Assembly (NCBI RefSeq): GCF_002879615.1 | Contig: NZ_PNRF01000032.1 | Coordinates: 124,001-188,000, forward strand | DNA: 64,000 bases | Direction of reading: 5' to 3' | Source of the DNA: Billgrantia endophytica | GTDB taxonomy: Bacteria > Pseudomonadota > Gammaproteobacteria > Pseudomonadales > Halomonadaceae | Shown here: positions 10,697 through 19,098 of the stretch, in pieces | Numbering within the stretch: the first letter of the stretch is position 1 | How the letters are laid out: each line of letters opens with the position of its first letter | Position numbers and translations under genes: made by a program | The notes under the pieces: generated by a model | What the model saw: only the letters and a program-made list of their open reading frames with translations | Database searches by the model: none | Told to the model about the DNA's origin: nothing

Positions 10697-13309
10697 TCAC
10701 TCGGATTCCGCGATCGCTTCCGACAGCAGGTCATGGAGTGTTTCAAGGGCCAGGTCGCTGTCGCCTTCCATCACGTCATCCAGCCACAGCAGGGCCTGGT
10801 CACGATTGGCCGTCTCGAGACCATGTGCCGAGAGGTAGGCCTCGGCCAGGGCAAGCCGAGCGGAGCCGTGCCCCTGTTCGGCCGACTGAAGGAGATAATC
10901 CGCCCCGCGCCGGGGATCCTGTTCGAGCAACTCGCCGCGGAGATATTCGCGCCCCAGGGTGGCTTGGGCACCGGGGTGATTCTGGTCGGCAGCCTCCTGT
11001 AACAGCGCTTGTCCCCGTTCGATATCCTGGGGCATGCCGTTCTCGCCGCGCAGCAGGATGCGGCCGAGATTGGCTCGGGCCGAGAGACTGCCGCTCTCCA
11101 CGGCGCGGTTCAGCCACTCCGCGGCCTGGTCCGGGTCGGATTCGACGCCGTTGCCGGTCAGGTAGGCCTGGCCGAGCCACTGTGCCGCATGTGGATTGCC
11201 GGTGTCGGCCGCCTGGCGCAGATAGGCGACGCCTTGTTCAGGGTCGGCCTCCACGTGGTCACCGTTGAGGTAGGCTCGACCCAGCCTCAGCCGTGCGGCC
11301 TCATGACCGCCGTCGGCGGCGGTCTGAAGCATCTGGATGCCGCGCTCGGGGTCGGTTTCGAGCAGCAGTTCCCCGAAATCTGCCCGTGCTCCGGCATGGC
11401 CCGCATCGGCGGCACGTTCCAGCCAGGCCCTTGCATGCTGATGGTCCTGCTGGACACCACGCCCATCCATGAAGGCCCGGCCCAGATCGGCCATGGCGCC
11501 GGGATGACCGTCCTCGGCTGCGGAAATCAAGGCATTGATATCGCCCTGGGCGCCACGGTCACGTTGAACGTAGGTGAGGGCATCGTCGGCGGCTTCATGA
11601 CCGGTCTCCTGGGCACGGTTCAGCCATCGGGTCGCTTGATCCAGGTCCTGTTCGACCCCGTTGCCATGGCGATAGGCCCTGCCGAGGACCACCATGGCGT
11701 AGCCATCGCCCTGGTTGGCCGCTTCCACCAGCAGATCATGACCCCGGGAAGGGTCCCGACTGTCCAGCGGGCCTTCCAGATAGGCTTCACCAAGCTGGGT
11801 CATTGCCGTCGTGTCGCCGGCCTGGGCGGCCGCCTGGAGCAGCTCTTCGCCTCGAGTCAGATCCCGCGGGAGGGTCTCGCCTTCGAGATGGGCTTGTCCC
11901 AACAGCCGCAGCGCTCCCTCCTGTCCCCTGTCGGCGGCTTCCTGCAGCAGTGCCTCCCCCCGGGAGCCGTCAGGGGAAACACCGCGGCCTTCCAGATAGG
12001 CCTGGCCGAGCTGCTGAGTGGCCCAGGGGTGGCCCTGCTCATGCCCCCGCTCCAGGTAATCGACGGCTATATAAGGTTGACCGGCGATGCGTTCGTCGTC
12101 GAGATAGAGTGCCCCCAACTGTGCCAGGGCCAAGGGATGGTCCTGCTCGGCGGCCTGTTCGAGCAGGCCGATGCCCCGCGGCAGATCATTGAGACCGCCC
12201 TGGCCTTCCACCAGGGCACGCCCCAGCATGACGGCGGCATCGAGCGACCCGGCTTCCACAGCTTCACGTAGCCAGCGTTCGGCACGCACCGGCTGTGGGC
12301 TACCCGTCTCGGGCTCCAGCAGGGCATGACCCAGATGGGCCATGGCGTCGACGTTGCCCTGGTTGGCGGCCTGCTCCAGGAGTTCGACACCCTGCTGGTA
12401 TTCGCCGGTATCGAGCATGGCGTTACCCGCCCGGGCCAGCGCGTCCAGGTCCCCTGCGTCGGCGGCCTGCTGCAGCCAATGTACCCGCTGATCGGGCTGG
12501 TCGCCGAGCAGGCCGCCTGGTTCGTAAAGCCTGGCGAGCTGGAGCATGGCGTTCGTCTCGCCCTGGCTGGCCTGCTTTTCCAGCACGTCCGCGTAGCGCT
12601 GGGAATAATCCATGGAGCGGGCCGGATCCTCTTCCAGCCATCCCCCGGGTGCGTAGGCCTCTGCCAGCCCCTTGAGCGCATGTTCCTGCTCACGCCCGGC
12701 GGCCCGGGCATAGAGCTGGTAGGCCAGGTCCGGGTCGGCTTCCACCCCGTCTCCTCCTTCGGCAAGCAGCGCGGCCAACCGGACTTCCGCGTCGCGGTCG
12801 AGGTCGGCCTCCATCGCCTGCCACAGCAGGTAATAGGCGAGAACGTCGTTGCGCTCGACTCCGGCTCCAGTGCGGTAGAGGCCGGCAAGGTTCAATGACG
12901 CATGGCCATGGATTGGGGAAGGGCGTTCAATGGCTTTGCCATACAGGCGGGCAGCCTCGGCCTGGTCCCGTTCGACACCCAGGCCACGCTCGTACAGCTT
13001 CGCCATTTCGTAATAGGCGGACGGAAAGCCGCGCTCCATGAGGGACTGGAACTCTTCGATGGCTTCCTCGTGGCGCCCGGCGGCAAGGGAGTCCTGGGCG
13101 GCATTGACCCGGTCCCAGTCGTAACCGTCCATCGGTACTTCGAGGCCGCCGTCGAACCAGGCCTCGTATTCCGCCGGAATGGCGCGGGCATGGCCACCGC
13201 CGGGGGGCTCGTCGGTAATGGCACAGCCTGCCAACCATGCCACGAGGATGGCCGCTGCGGCCAGCCGCAGCGGCGGTGCGATTCGGTTTCGGTAGGTGAT
13301 CGTTTTCAT
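10697..13309 (-). CDS. Very large Sel1-repeat lipoprotein (AlgK-like)
   Basis: An 870-residue outer-membrane or periplasmic lipoprotein. The start at 13309 gives a signal peptide ending in the lipobox LAGC. After residue 60 the chain is almost wholly Sel1-like repeats of about 36 residues (pattern A-x2-G-x3-A-x3-L-G-x2-Y), roughly 20 copies. In the alginate system AlgK is a 475-residue Sel1 lipoprotein that scaffolds the secretion complex and helps place the porin AlgE. By position and type this protein probably plays that part, but it is nearly twice as long. It is the last gene of the six-gene minus-strand operon. Its specific function is inferred. Confidence 0.85.
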   Translation of the reverse strand: MKTITYRNRIAPPLRLAAAAILVAWLAGCAITDEPPGGGHARAIPAEYEAWFDGGLEVPMDGYDWDRVNAAQDSLAAGRHEEAIEEFQSLMERGFPSAYYEMAKLYERGLGVERDQAEAARLYGKAIERPSPIHGHASLNLAGLYRTGAGVERNDVLAYYLLWQAMEADLDRDAEVRLAALLAEGGDGVEADPDLAYQLYARAAGREQEHALKGLAEAYAPGGWLEEDPARSMDYSQRYADVLEKQASQGETNAMLQLARLYEPGGLLGDQPDQRVHWLQQAADAGDLDALARAGNAMLDTGEYQQGVELLEQAANQGNVDAMAHLGHALLEPETGSPQPVRAERWLREAVEAGSLDAAVMLGRALVEGQGGLNDLPRGIGLLEQAAEQDHPLALAQLGALYLDDERIAGQPYIAVDYLERGHEQGHPWATQQLGQAYLEGRGVSPDGSRGEALLQEAADRGQEGALRLLGQAHLEGETLPRDLTRGEELLQAAAQAGDTTAMTQLGEAYLEGPLDSRDPSRGHDLLVEAANQGDGYAMVVLGRAYRHGNGVEQDLDQATRWLNRAQETGHEAADDALTYVQRDRGAQGDINALISAAEDGHPGAMADLGRAFMDGRGVQQDHQHARAWLERAADAGHAGARADFGELLLETDPERGIQMLQTAADGGHEAARLRLGRAYLNGDHVEADPEQGVAYLRQAADTGNPHAAQWLGQAYLTGNGVESDPDQAAEWLNRAVESGSLSARANLGRILLRGENGMPQDIERGQALLQEAADQNHPGAQATLGREYLRGELLEQDPRRGADYLLQSAEQGHGSARLALAEAYLSAHGLETANRDQALLWLDDVMEGDSDLALETLHDLLSEAIAESE

Positions 13310-13349
13310 GGTTATCCGCCTTGATATCGGGTCGCAATGACCGTGTTCC

Positions 13350-14600
13350 CTAGTCGCCAAGGCCGTAGAAGGCCTCGGTCCGGCTCCGATCATCGTCCAG
13401 CACGACGTGCTGTTGGGCATCGGGCTGCATGAGATAGAACGTCACGTAGCCCCCCGCGCTGCGGTTGTAGAGCGGACGTAGCCGGGACACCAGGCTGGCC
13501 ATGCGCGGATGGTCGAAACGGCGCTGGTAGATGTCCATCCAGGTAAAGTATTGCGGGTCCTTGAGAAAGCCCATGTACTGCTCGAGAGGGGCGTGGTCCC
13601 CCAGCGCCGCCGGGTCGTCGAGAATCGTGAAGAGATAGTCGACGGCATCATGAATGGTGCTCCCCTCGTACTCCAGATCGAAGATGTCGTAGCCCTGGCG
13701 GGAAATGACCTCCATGTTGGTCACCAGGTAGAGCAGGGCGTAATTCTGGTAGTGGATGGCACGGCGACCCCGCCGCACTTCCAGCGGCAGCGCCCCCTCT
13801 TCGGTCATGTCGTGCAGGGCGGAGTAGATGGCACTGACCCCGAAGCGAAACAGGTCTTCGTCTTCGGTGAGTATGCCGATCATGCTGGCGTAGAGCGCGC
13901 GACGGTAGAAGTGGTTGTTGCAGCAGCTCTCTTCGGGTTCGCCGGGTATCGCCGAGTGCTGCAGGGCGAGCCCGCGAAGCCAGAGTTCGACCTGTTCACG
14001 CTCCTCTTCCATGCCTTCGATATAAGGGCGGACGGTGGAGTAGGCCATGGCGGCGGCAAACAGCATCGACTCGCTGGCAAACCAGGCCTGCGGTTCCATG
14101 GATTCGTAACGGAAAGTGGTGAGTGCGCCGGCCTCTGCCCAATGGTCCAGATAGTTCACCAGGCATTCGGCATAGTAGGGGTCGCTGGTGGAAACGAAGG
14201 AGCCCGCCAGCATCGAGACAGTGTCCTCGAAGAGAAAGAGCGGCTCGGTGGCGACTTCCCACTCCTCGGGAGAGGGGTAGTAACCGGGGATGCGCCCCCG
14301 GGTCGTGATGGGTTCGTAATTCAGCAGCTGCCTGCAGCTCGGTCCTTGGGCCAGCTCATCCTTCTGTTGCAGCAGGATGGAGTTGTCGGTATTGCCGAGA
14401 AGTTCCTTGCGCTCTTCGACGTCGAAATAGCCGGCATCGGGGTTCGTGACCGTATAGCCCGAAAGATCTATGCCTTGCCGCTGTTCACGAGAGAGGGTAT
14501 CGGGATCGGCACTGGCGCCTGCCCACGCTCCGGCCAGGGCCAGGGGTAGAGCCAGGTGCAGCAGTTGGCGCGGCGGACGGCTTCGCAGGCGCTGTGTCAT
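13350..14600 (-). CDS. Secreted polysaccharide lyase, PL5 (AlgL-like)
   Basis: A 416-residue periplasmic lyase. The start at 14600 gives a signal peptide ending near ASADP. The match to P. aeruginosa AlgL runs through GYFDVEERKELLG, the tryptophan-rich helix HWAEAGAL, NNHFYRRALYASM and LEVRRGRRAIHYQNYALL. The catalytic set of the family can be placed: N229, H230, R277 and Y284, with the Arg-to-Tyr spacing of seven seen in AlgL. AlgL clears polymer that strays into the periplasm. PL5 enzymes are not limited to alginate: Smlt1473 of Stenotrophomonas also cleaves poly-glucuronate and hyaluronan. The operon context therefore leaves the substrate open. Confidence 0.9.
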   Translation of the reverse strand: MTQRLRSRPPRQLLHLALPLALAGAWAGASADPDTLSREQRQGIDLSGYTVTNPDAGYFDVEERKELLGNTDNSILLQQKDELAQGPSCRQLLNYEPITTRGRIPGYYPSPEEWEVATEPLFLFEDTVSMLAGSFVSTSDPYYAECLVNYLDHWAEAGALTTFRYESMEPQAWFASESMLFAAAMAYSTVRPYIEGMEEEREQVELWLRGLALQHSAIPGEPEESCCNNHFYRRALYASMIGILTEDEDLFRFGVSAIYSALHDMTEEGALPLEVRRGRRAIHYQNYALLYLVTNMEVISRQGYDIFDLEYEGSTIHDAVDYLFTILDDPAALGDHAPLEQYMGFLKDPQYFTWMDIYQRRFDHPRMASLVSRLRPLYNRSAGGYVTFYLMQPDAQQHVVLDDDRSRTEAFYGLGD

Positions 14601-14638
14601 GGTCGGTATCACTCCTTTGATACTCAAATGATGTGGCT

Positions 14639-15514
14639 TCACGGGGTGTAGAAGCGAAAGGCCGCGAAGTCGACAAACTGGTCTCGTGGGGTTTGCCACT
14701 CCTTGCCGGTTCCACCGAAGAAGGTCGAGAACATCAGGCCGTCGATGGTCGATTCCGGCGTGGTGCGATAGGTGATGTCGCGGTGTTCGAGCACCGGACG
14801 ACCGTCGATCCACAGGCGGGCGATGCCATTGTCCCGTCCCGGGTCGTTGAGTATGACCTCCTGTTCGACGCTCACCCATCGCCCCACCGGGAAATGCCAG
14901 GACCCGCGACCCACCGATACGCCTTCGTGACCCACCACATAGGGGTAGAGCTCCCCCTCGCCCATTTCGCGCCACATCAGGCGCAGCGAGAAGCCGTTCT
15001 CGCCGTCCACGGCTTCACCGCCGCTTGGGGCATCACCGCCATAAAGGCCGGGCAGCTTGCCGCCCTTGACGAAGTCGAAATCGGGGGCGAAGCGCACCTG
15101 GTAGCTGAGACAGGCTCGTTCCGCCCCAGCCAGGGCTTTCGGATCGGCATAGAAGCCGGCTCCGCCGAGCGGTTCATCGCTCGGGGACGAGGTACCAGCC
15201 GGGTAATGGACCCGCAGGCCGGGTTCGTCAAGGTCGGTATGCTCGGCACCGAGGCGCTGTACATTCTCCTCGGTGCCCCAGTGGCGGTGGGTGTCGAAGC
15301 CTTCACGGATCGACTCGTGGCCGTTGCCTGCCTGGGCGGGCCTTGGCGTATCGACCTGTACATAACGCTGGGAACAGGCCTCGACCTGTGGCACTCCCAC
15401 GGAGGCTTCGTCGACATCCTCGGCGAGGGCCGGTCCGACGGTCAGCAGGGCCAGGGCCGTCAACAGGCCGCCGGCCTTGCGATGTCTTGCGTAGAGAACG
15501 TTGTCCAGAGGCAT
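14639..15514 (-). CDS. Secreted polysaccharide lyase, PL14/PL20 jelly-roll type
   Basis: A 291-residue secreted protein with a signal peptide at residues 1-31 (cleavage after GPALA). An AAGGAG ribosome site 7 bp upstream supports the start at 15514. The jelly-roll lyase signature is KGGKLPGLYGG at residues 150-160, followed by GFSLRLMWREMGEGELYPYV, NDPGRDNGIARLWIDGRPV and FSTFFGG. I recognise these from the PL14/PL20 group, which contains beta-1,4-glucuronan lyases as well as alginate lyases. No alginate operon I know carries this enzyme. It sits between the Alg44-like gene and the PL5 lyase. The family call is from memory of motifs and not from a search. Confidence 0.8.
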   Translation of the reverse strand: MPLDNVLYARHRKAGGLLTALALLTVGPALAEDVDEASVGVPQVEACSQRYVQVDTPRPAQAGNGHESIREGFDTHRHWGTEENVQRLGAEHTDLDEPGLRVHYPAGTSSPSDEPLGGAGFYADPKALAGAERACLSYQVRFAPDFDFVKGGKLPGLYGGDAPSGGEAVDGENGFSLRLMWREMGEGELYPYVVGHEGVSVGRGSWHFPVGRWVSVEQEVILNDPGRDNGIARLWIDGRPVLEHRDITYRTTPESTIDGLMFSTFFGGTGKEWQTPRDQFVDFAAFRFYTP

Positions 15515-15578
15515 GCTGGCTCCTTGCGGTTGGGCCGCGCTGTCATGGCACTGCGGATCGCCTGCGGTACAGGGCCCC

Positions 15579-17135
15579 TTACCCTTCATCGGTGTCGTCA
15601 TCGTTTTCCTCCAGGGCGGCGCGATAGATGTTGTCACCGAACTGAATCACCGTGCGTACTCCCTGCCAGATGCGCTCGGAAGCGGCACCCAGCAGCGGTG
15701 CTTCGGTGAATCGGACATCCACCGGCTGGCCGACGCTTTCGGCCGGCAGCGTTTCCTCGGGAACCAGCAGGACGCTGGCGACGTTCTGCTGTTGTCGCAC
15801 CCAATTGGGGAAGCCGGCACGGGGCTGGCGTTCCACGTCAAGCGCTACATTGCGAACCCGGGCGCGAATCGGCTCGGAGCTGTTGGCCAGGGTGATGTAG
15901 GCTTGCTGGTTGGGTTCGATACGATTGATATCGTTCATGTGAACCAGCGCTTCCACCATGACGTCGTCATCGCCGGTACGGATCAGGGTCATGATCCGCT
16001 CGCTCTCGTTGATATAGGTGCCATCGGCACTGCTCAGGGCCCAGGCCACGAGACAGTCACAGGGGCTATAGATATTGTTGCTTGCCTTTCTTGCCTCCAG
16101 GGCGGTAATGCGCGAGTTCTCGTAGTCCCGCACCGTTTCGAACTGCTCGATCCGGGCCTGGGCGATCTCCGGCGACACCGATTCGAAGGTCATGGTATCG
16201 CCGCTGGCCGGCTGGGCGGAGTTGGCCAGGCTGACCTCCTGGTTACCGGCTTCCATGTGTTCCTGAAGGTTCTCGATCAGCCGGTTGTTGTAGTTCAGTG
16301 CGGCATCGGCAAGGATCAGGTCGGACTCCAGATCGCTGTTCTCGACATTGGTGAGCAGTTGGTCCCGTTCGACCCGATCACCGGCCTGGAGCTCGTGTTC
16401 GGCCAGGATGCCGGGCCCGGGGGCACGGATGTCGATACGGGGTGCGGTAACGGCGGCAAAGCTCGGTTCGATAAGCATGAAGTTGCGATAGGCGGTCGCG
16501 GCACCCACCAGCACCAGCAGCCCGATGGCCAGGAACAGGATGATGTAGCGTCCCATCGGCTTGGGTGGCCGGGCGGGGGCGCGCGGCTTGCCCGGCTCGA
16601 TCTGGCGCTTGTGCGGTGTCTGGGGGTCTTCACCCGCCATCAGGCCTTCGATATCGGGTGAACGACCGCTAAGTGCGCTGCGTATGACCTGACGCAGCAG
16701 CTCGCGATGAGGCGGCTCGATATCGATGATTTCGAAGCTGGCCCGCTGACCACCCCCGTTGGGGGCGGCGGAGCCGACCCGGAGGCATTCGGCCTTCAGC
16801 GGAACGATCAGCTCGGTCGGGCCAGCCATCAGCAGGAGCGAAGCCGATACCTTCTCGCCGGGCTGAAAGCCGCGTTCGCTCTGGGCCGAGAAGCCACCAA
16901 GCGAAACATCGGAGCCGGGCAAGGTGCTGCCGTCATCCAGCCGGACACGGAATGGGAGTGCGACACGGATATAGCCTCGCTCGTCGCGACGCTCGTGCTG
17001 CACTCGGTCGCCTTTGGTCAGGCGCGCATGCTCCTGGCCGCCGCTCTCGGATTCCGGGACACCGCCTCGTGGGGGAGTATGCCCCAGGGTGGGTTCATGA
17101 CGTTCTTGATCGTCGCTTGAGTAGTGGTCAGCCAT
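15579..17135 (-). CDS. PilZ and membrane-fusion protein, Alg44-like c-di-GMP receptor
   Basis: A 518-residue co-polymerase. The N-terminal cytoplasmic PilZ domain has both c-di-GMP motifs: RGYIR (R53, R57) and DVSLGG (residues 76-81). One membrane span follows at about 196-216 (GRYIILFLAIGLLVLVGAA), then a periplasmic HlyD-like region with a coiled-coil hairpin and barrel. In Pseudomonas, Alg44 binds c-di-GMP and switches on the synthase Alg8. The same layout beside an Alg8-like gene supports the same control here. The start at 17135 follows AAGGAG; an earlier in-frame ATG would lie inside the synthase gene. Confidence 0.9.
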   Translation of the reverse strand: MADHYSSDDQERHEPTLGHTPPRGGVPESESGGQEHARLTKGDRVQHERRDERGYIRVALPFRVRLDDGSTLPGSDVSLGGFSAQSERGFQPGEKVSASLLLMAGPTELIVPLKAECLRVGSAAPNGGGQRASFEIIDIEPPHRELLRQVIRSALSGRSPDIEGLMAGEDPQTPHKRQIEPGKPRAPARPPKPMGRYIILFLAIGLLVLVGAATAYRNFMLIEPSFAAVTAPRIDIRAPGPGILAEHELQAGDRVERDQLLTNVENSDLESDLILADAALNYNNRLIENLQEHMEAGNQEVSLANSAQPASGDTMTFESVSPEIAQARIEQFETVRDYENSRITALEARKASNNIYSPCDCLVAWALSSADGTYINESERIMTLIRTGDDDVMVEALVHMNDINRIEPNQQAYITLANSSEPIRARVRNVALDVERQPRAGFPNWVRQQQNVASVLLVPEETLPAESVGQPVDVRFTEAPLLGAASERIWQGVRTVIQFGDNIYRAALEENDDDTDEG

Positions 17136-17154
17136 CCGTTGGTCGCTCCTTGCG

Positions 17155-19089
17155 TTAGGGTCCAACCGTTGCCACGTCAGTTGCGGCAAGGGGTTCGAGC
17201 CTCAGACGTATGTTGACGAGAGTCAGATCATGTTCATGCAGCGCCAGGCTGCAGCTTGCATCGGTGGTGCAATGCACCCTGCCTTCGACGGGTTCTCCGT
17301 CCGGCCCCCGCAGCCGTGCTGCAAGATCGGGTACCAGCGCCAGAGTCGTGGTGGCGTTGCCGACGGCGCCGCTGACCAGGTCCGCTCTTGCCCGCGGGCC
17401 CTTATCCCAGGCATCGAGCAAGGTGCCATCCAGGCGGAAGGTGCCGGCGGGGAGCTGCACCGTGCCACCGTCAGGGGTGTCGACAAGGGCCAGGTAGAGC
17501 CAGCGGTCGACGTATTCCTGCTGCGAGTTGCCCCAGCCGTTGTCCCGCGCAATGGAGAGCGAGATTCGGTCCGGTGGTTGCAGTACGCCAGTGGTAAGCG
17601 TCAGGGCGAAAAGCAGTACGCCGTAGGCGAAGCCGTGAAGCACGTGGCCCATGCGCCGCTGGCGTCGGGCTGCCACCGGGTTGCCGGGCTCCCCGGCGGA
17701 GATGCCCTGGCGCGACCATTTCTGGCGGTTGAAGCGGAAGCTGACATAGGTCTTGAGCATCGCGCCCCATACCTGGTTGTAATAGATCAGCGGGATCCAC
17801 AGCAGGCTGTAGCGACCTCTCTGCCACGCCAGAATCAGCGTGGCGATGCCACGGGTGAAGATGATCCAGAGGACGTAGGCGAAGAGGAAGGATGGCCTGA
17901 CGAATAGCGATACCAGCGTTACCACCGTTGGCCCGACCAGCGTGGTCCACATGGAAAGGCGCTGGTCCACCAGGCTCCACCAGGTGAACATCCCCATGGG
18001 GCGTGGCCCCAGGGCGATGGCCCGATTGCTGGTACGCAGCATGTTGCCGTACCAGCGGCGCATCAGGTCGGTGGTCGAGGCGAAGAAGCGTCGCCTGTCC
18101 GGCAGCTCCTCGAACCCCGTGACATGGACATCGGGCAGGTAGAGCATTCGCCAGCCATTCTTCAGCAGCCAGAACCAGGATGACTTGTCATCACCCGAAA
18201 GGAACGTGAAATGGCCGAATCGCCAATGATCGACATGGTCGCTTTCGATGAGTTCGATGAAATCCGGCTGAGTTGCCAGGTCGGCACGAAAGACGCTGTA
18301 GCGTCCCGTGAGTACCAGTAGTCTCCTGGACACCGACATGGAGCTCATCATCAGGTGCCGCTGGGCGTAGCGCAGGTCATACCACTCGCATGTGGCATCG
18401 TCACCGGTGACCTCGGCGCGATTGTTGGTGGTCAAGGCCCCAAGGTCTGCCTGGGCCTGGAAGAAGGAGAGCGAGCGTGGCAGCGTGCCGGGCTCGAGGC
18501 GGATATCGCCATCCATCGAGATCAGCAATGCCCCCGGGGCCGGCAGGCGGCGTGAGATTGCTCGCAGCACCTCGGCCATGGCGGAGCGCTTGCCATCCCC
18601 CTTCTGGAACATGTAGCGGATCTCGATGTTCTCCGGCCAGTCATGCTCATCCATGACATGGGTGATGACATCCACGTCGGTGCGATCCGATATCGAGGCG
18701 AAGATGGTGGTGGGCACTCCGTAGTCGGCGACCTCCCGAACCATGGCGTCGTAGACCTGAAAGTTGATTTCGGCCTCGATGCGATAGGACGTGCAGAGCA
18801 CGAAGAGCTCGGGTGGACGCACGATTTCGTCCACCGTATCCGCCTCGGCTCGCAGCCGAGGGAAAACGTGGCGGTTGTACCAGACCGAGCGAACGGCTTG
18901 TATCAGCCACCACGAGTAGCGCCAGACGGCGATACCCCCGATGACGAAGAAGAAGCTCTGTGACTCCGGGGTGAAGACATCCGATGGCAGCTGACTGAAC
19001 ACCACGATCAACAGGGCCAGGCCCAGCGCCAGGGTGGTACATTCCGATACCCAACTGGCAACGGTAGGATCTCGAGGAGCACGGGACAT
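17155..19089 (-). CDS. Processive family 2 glycosyltransferase, Alg8-like, with extra C-terminal domain
   Basis: A 644-residue membrane synthase. Two N-terminal membrane segments precede the GT-A domain with DGD at 193-195, GDDKS at 299-303 and RRWYGNMLR at 344-352, the arrangement of Alg8. More membrane segments follow to about residue 502. Alg8 of P. aeruginosa ends there at 494 residues; this protein continues for about 140 residues on the periplasmic side. That extension contains GGTVQLPAGTFRLDGTL, which resembles the first turn of a right-handed beta-helix. With ugd 9 bp upstream, the likely donor is UDP-glucuronate. The start is supported by GAGGAG. Confidence 0.88.
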   Translation of the reverse strand: MSRAPRDPTVASWVSECTTLALGLALLIVVFSQLPSDVFTPESQSFFFVIGGIAVWRYSWWLIQAVRSVWYNRHVFPRLRAEADTVDEIVRPPELFVLCTSYRIEAEINFQVYDAMVREVADYGVPTTIFASISDRTDVDVITHVMDEHDWPENIEIRYMFQKGDGKRSAMAEVLRAISRRLPAPGALLISMDGDIRLEPGTLPRSLSFFQAQADLGALTTNNRAEVTGDDATCEWYDLRYAQRHLMMSSMSVSRRLLVLTGRYSVFRADLATQPDFIELIESDHVDHWRFGHFTFLSGDDKSSWFWLLKNGWRMLYLPDVHVTGFEELPDRRRFFASTTDLMRRWYGNMLRTSNRAIALGPRPMGMFTWWSLVDQRLSMWTTLVGPTVVTLVSLFVRPSFLFAYVLWIIFTRGIATLILAWQRGRYSLLWIPLIYYNQVWGAMLKTYVSFRFNRQKWSRQGISAGEPGNPVAARRQRRMGHVLHGFAYGVLLFALTLTTGVLQPPDRISLSIARDNGWGNSQQEYVDRWLYLALVDTPDGGTVQLPAGTFRLDGTLLDAWDKGPRARADLVSGAVGNATTTLALVPDLAARLRGPDGEPVEGRVHCTTDASCSLALHEHDLTLVNIRLRLEPLAATDVATVGP

Positions 19090-19098
19090 GTCGACTCC

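Noticed and set aside
11009-12271. Long plus-strand open frames opposite the Sel1 lipoprotein gene
   Set aside because: Repeating Gly/Leu-rich translation mirrors the Sel1 repeats; the minus-strand frame has a signal peptide and lipobox.
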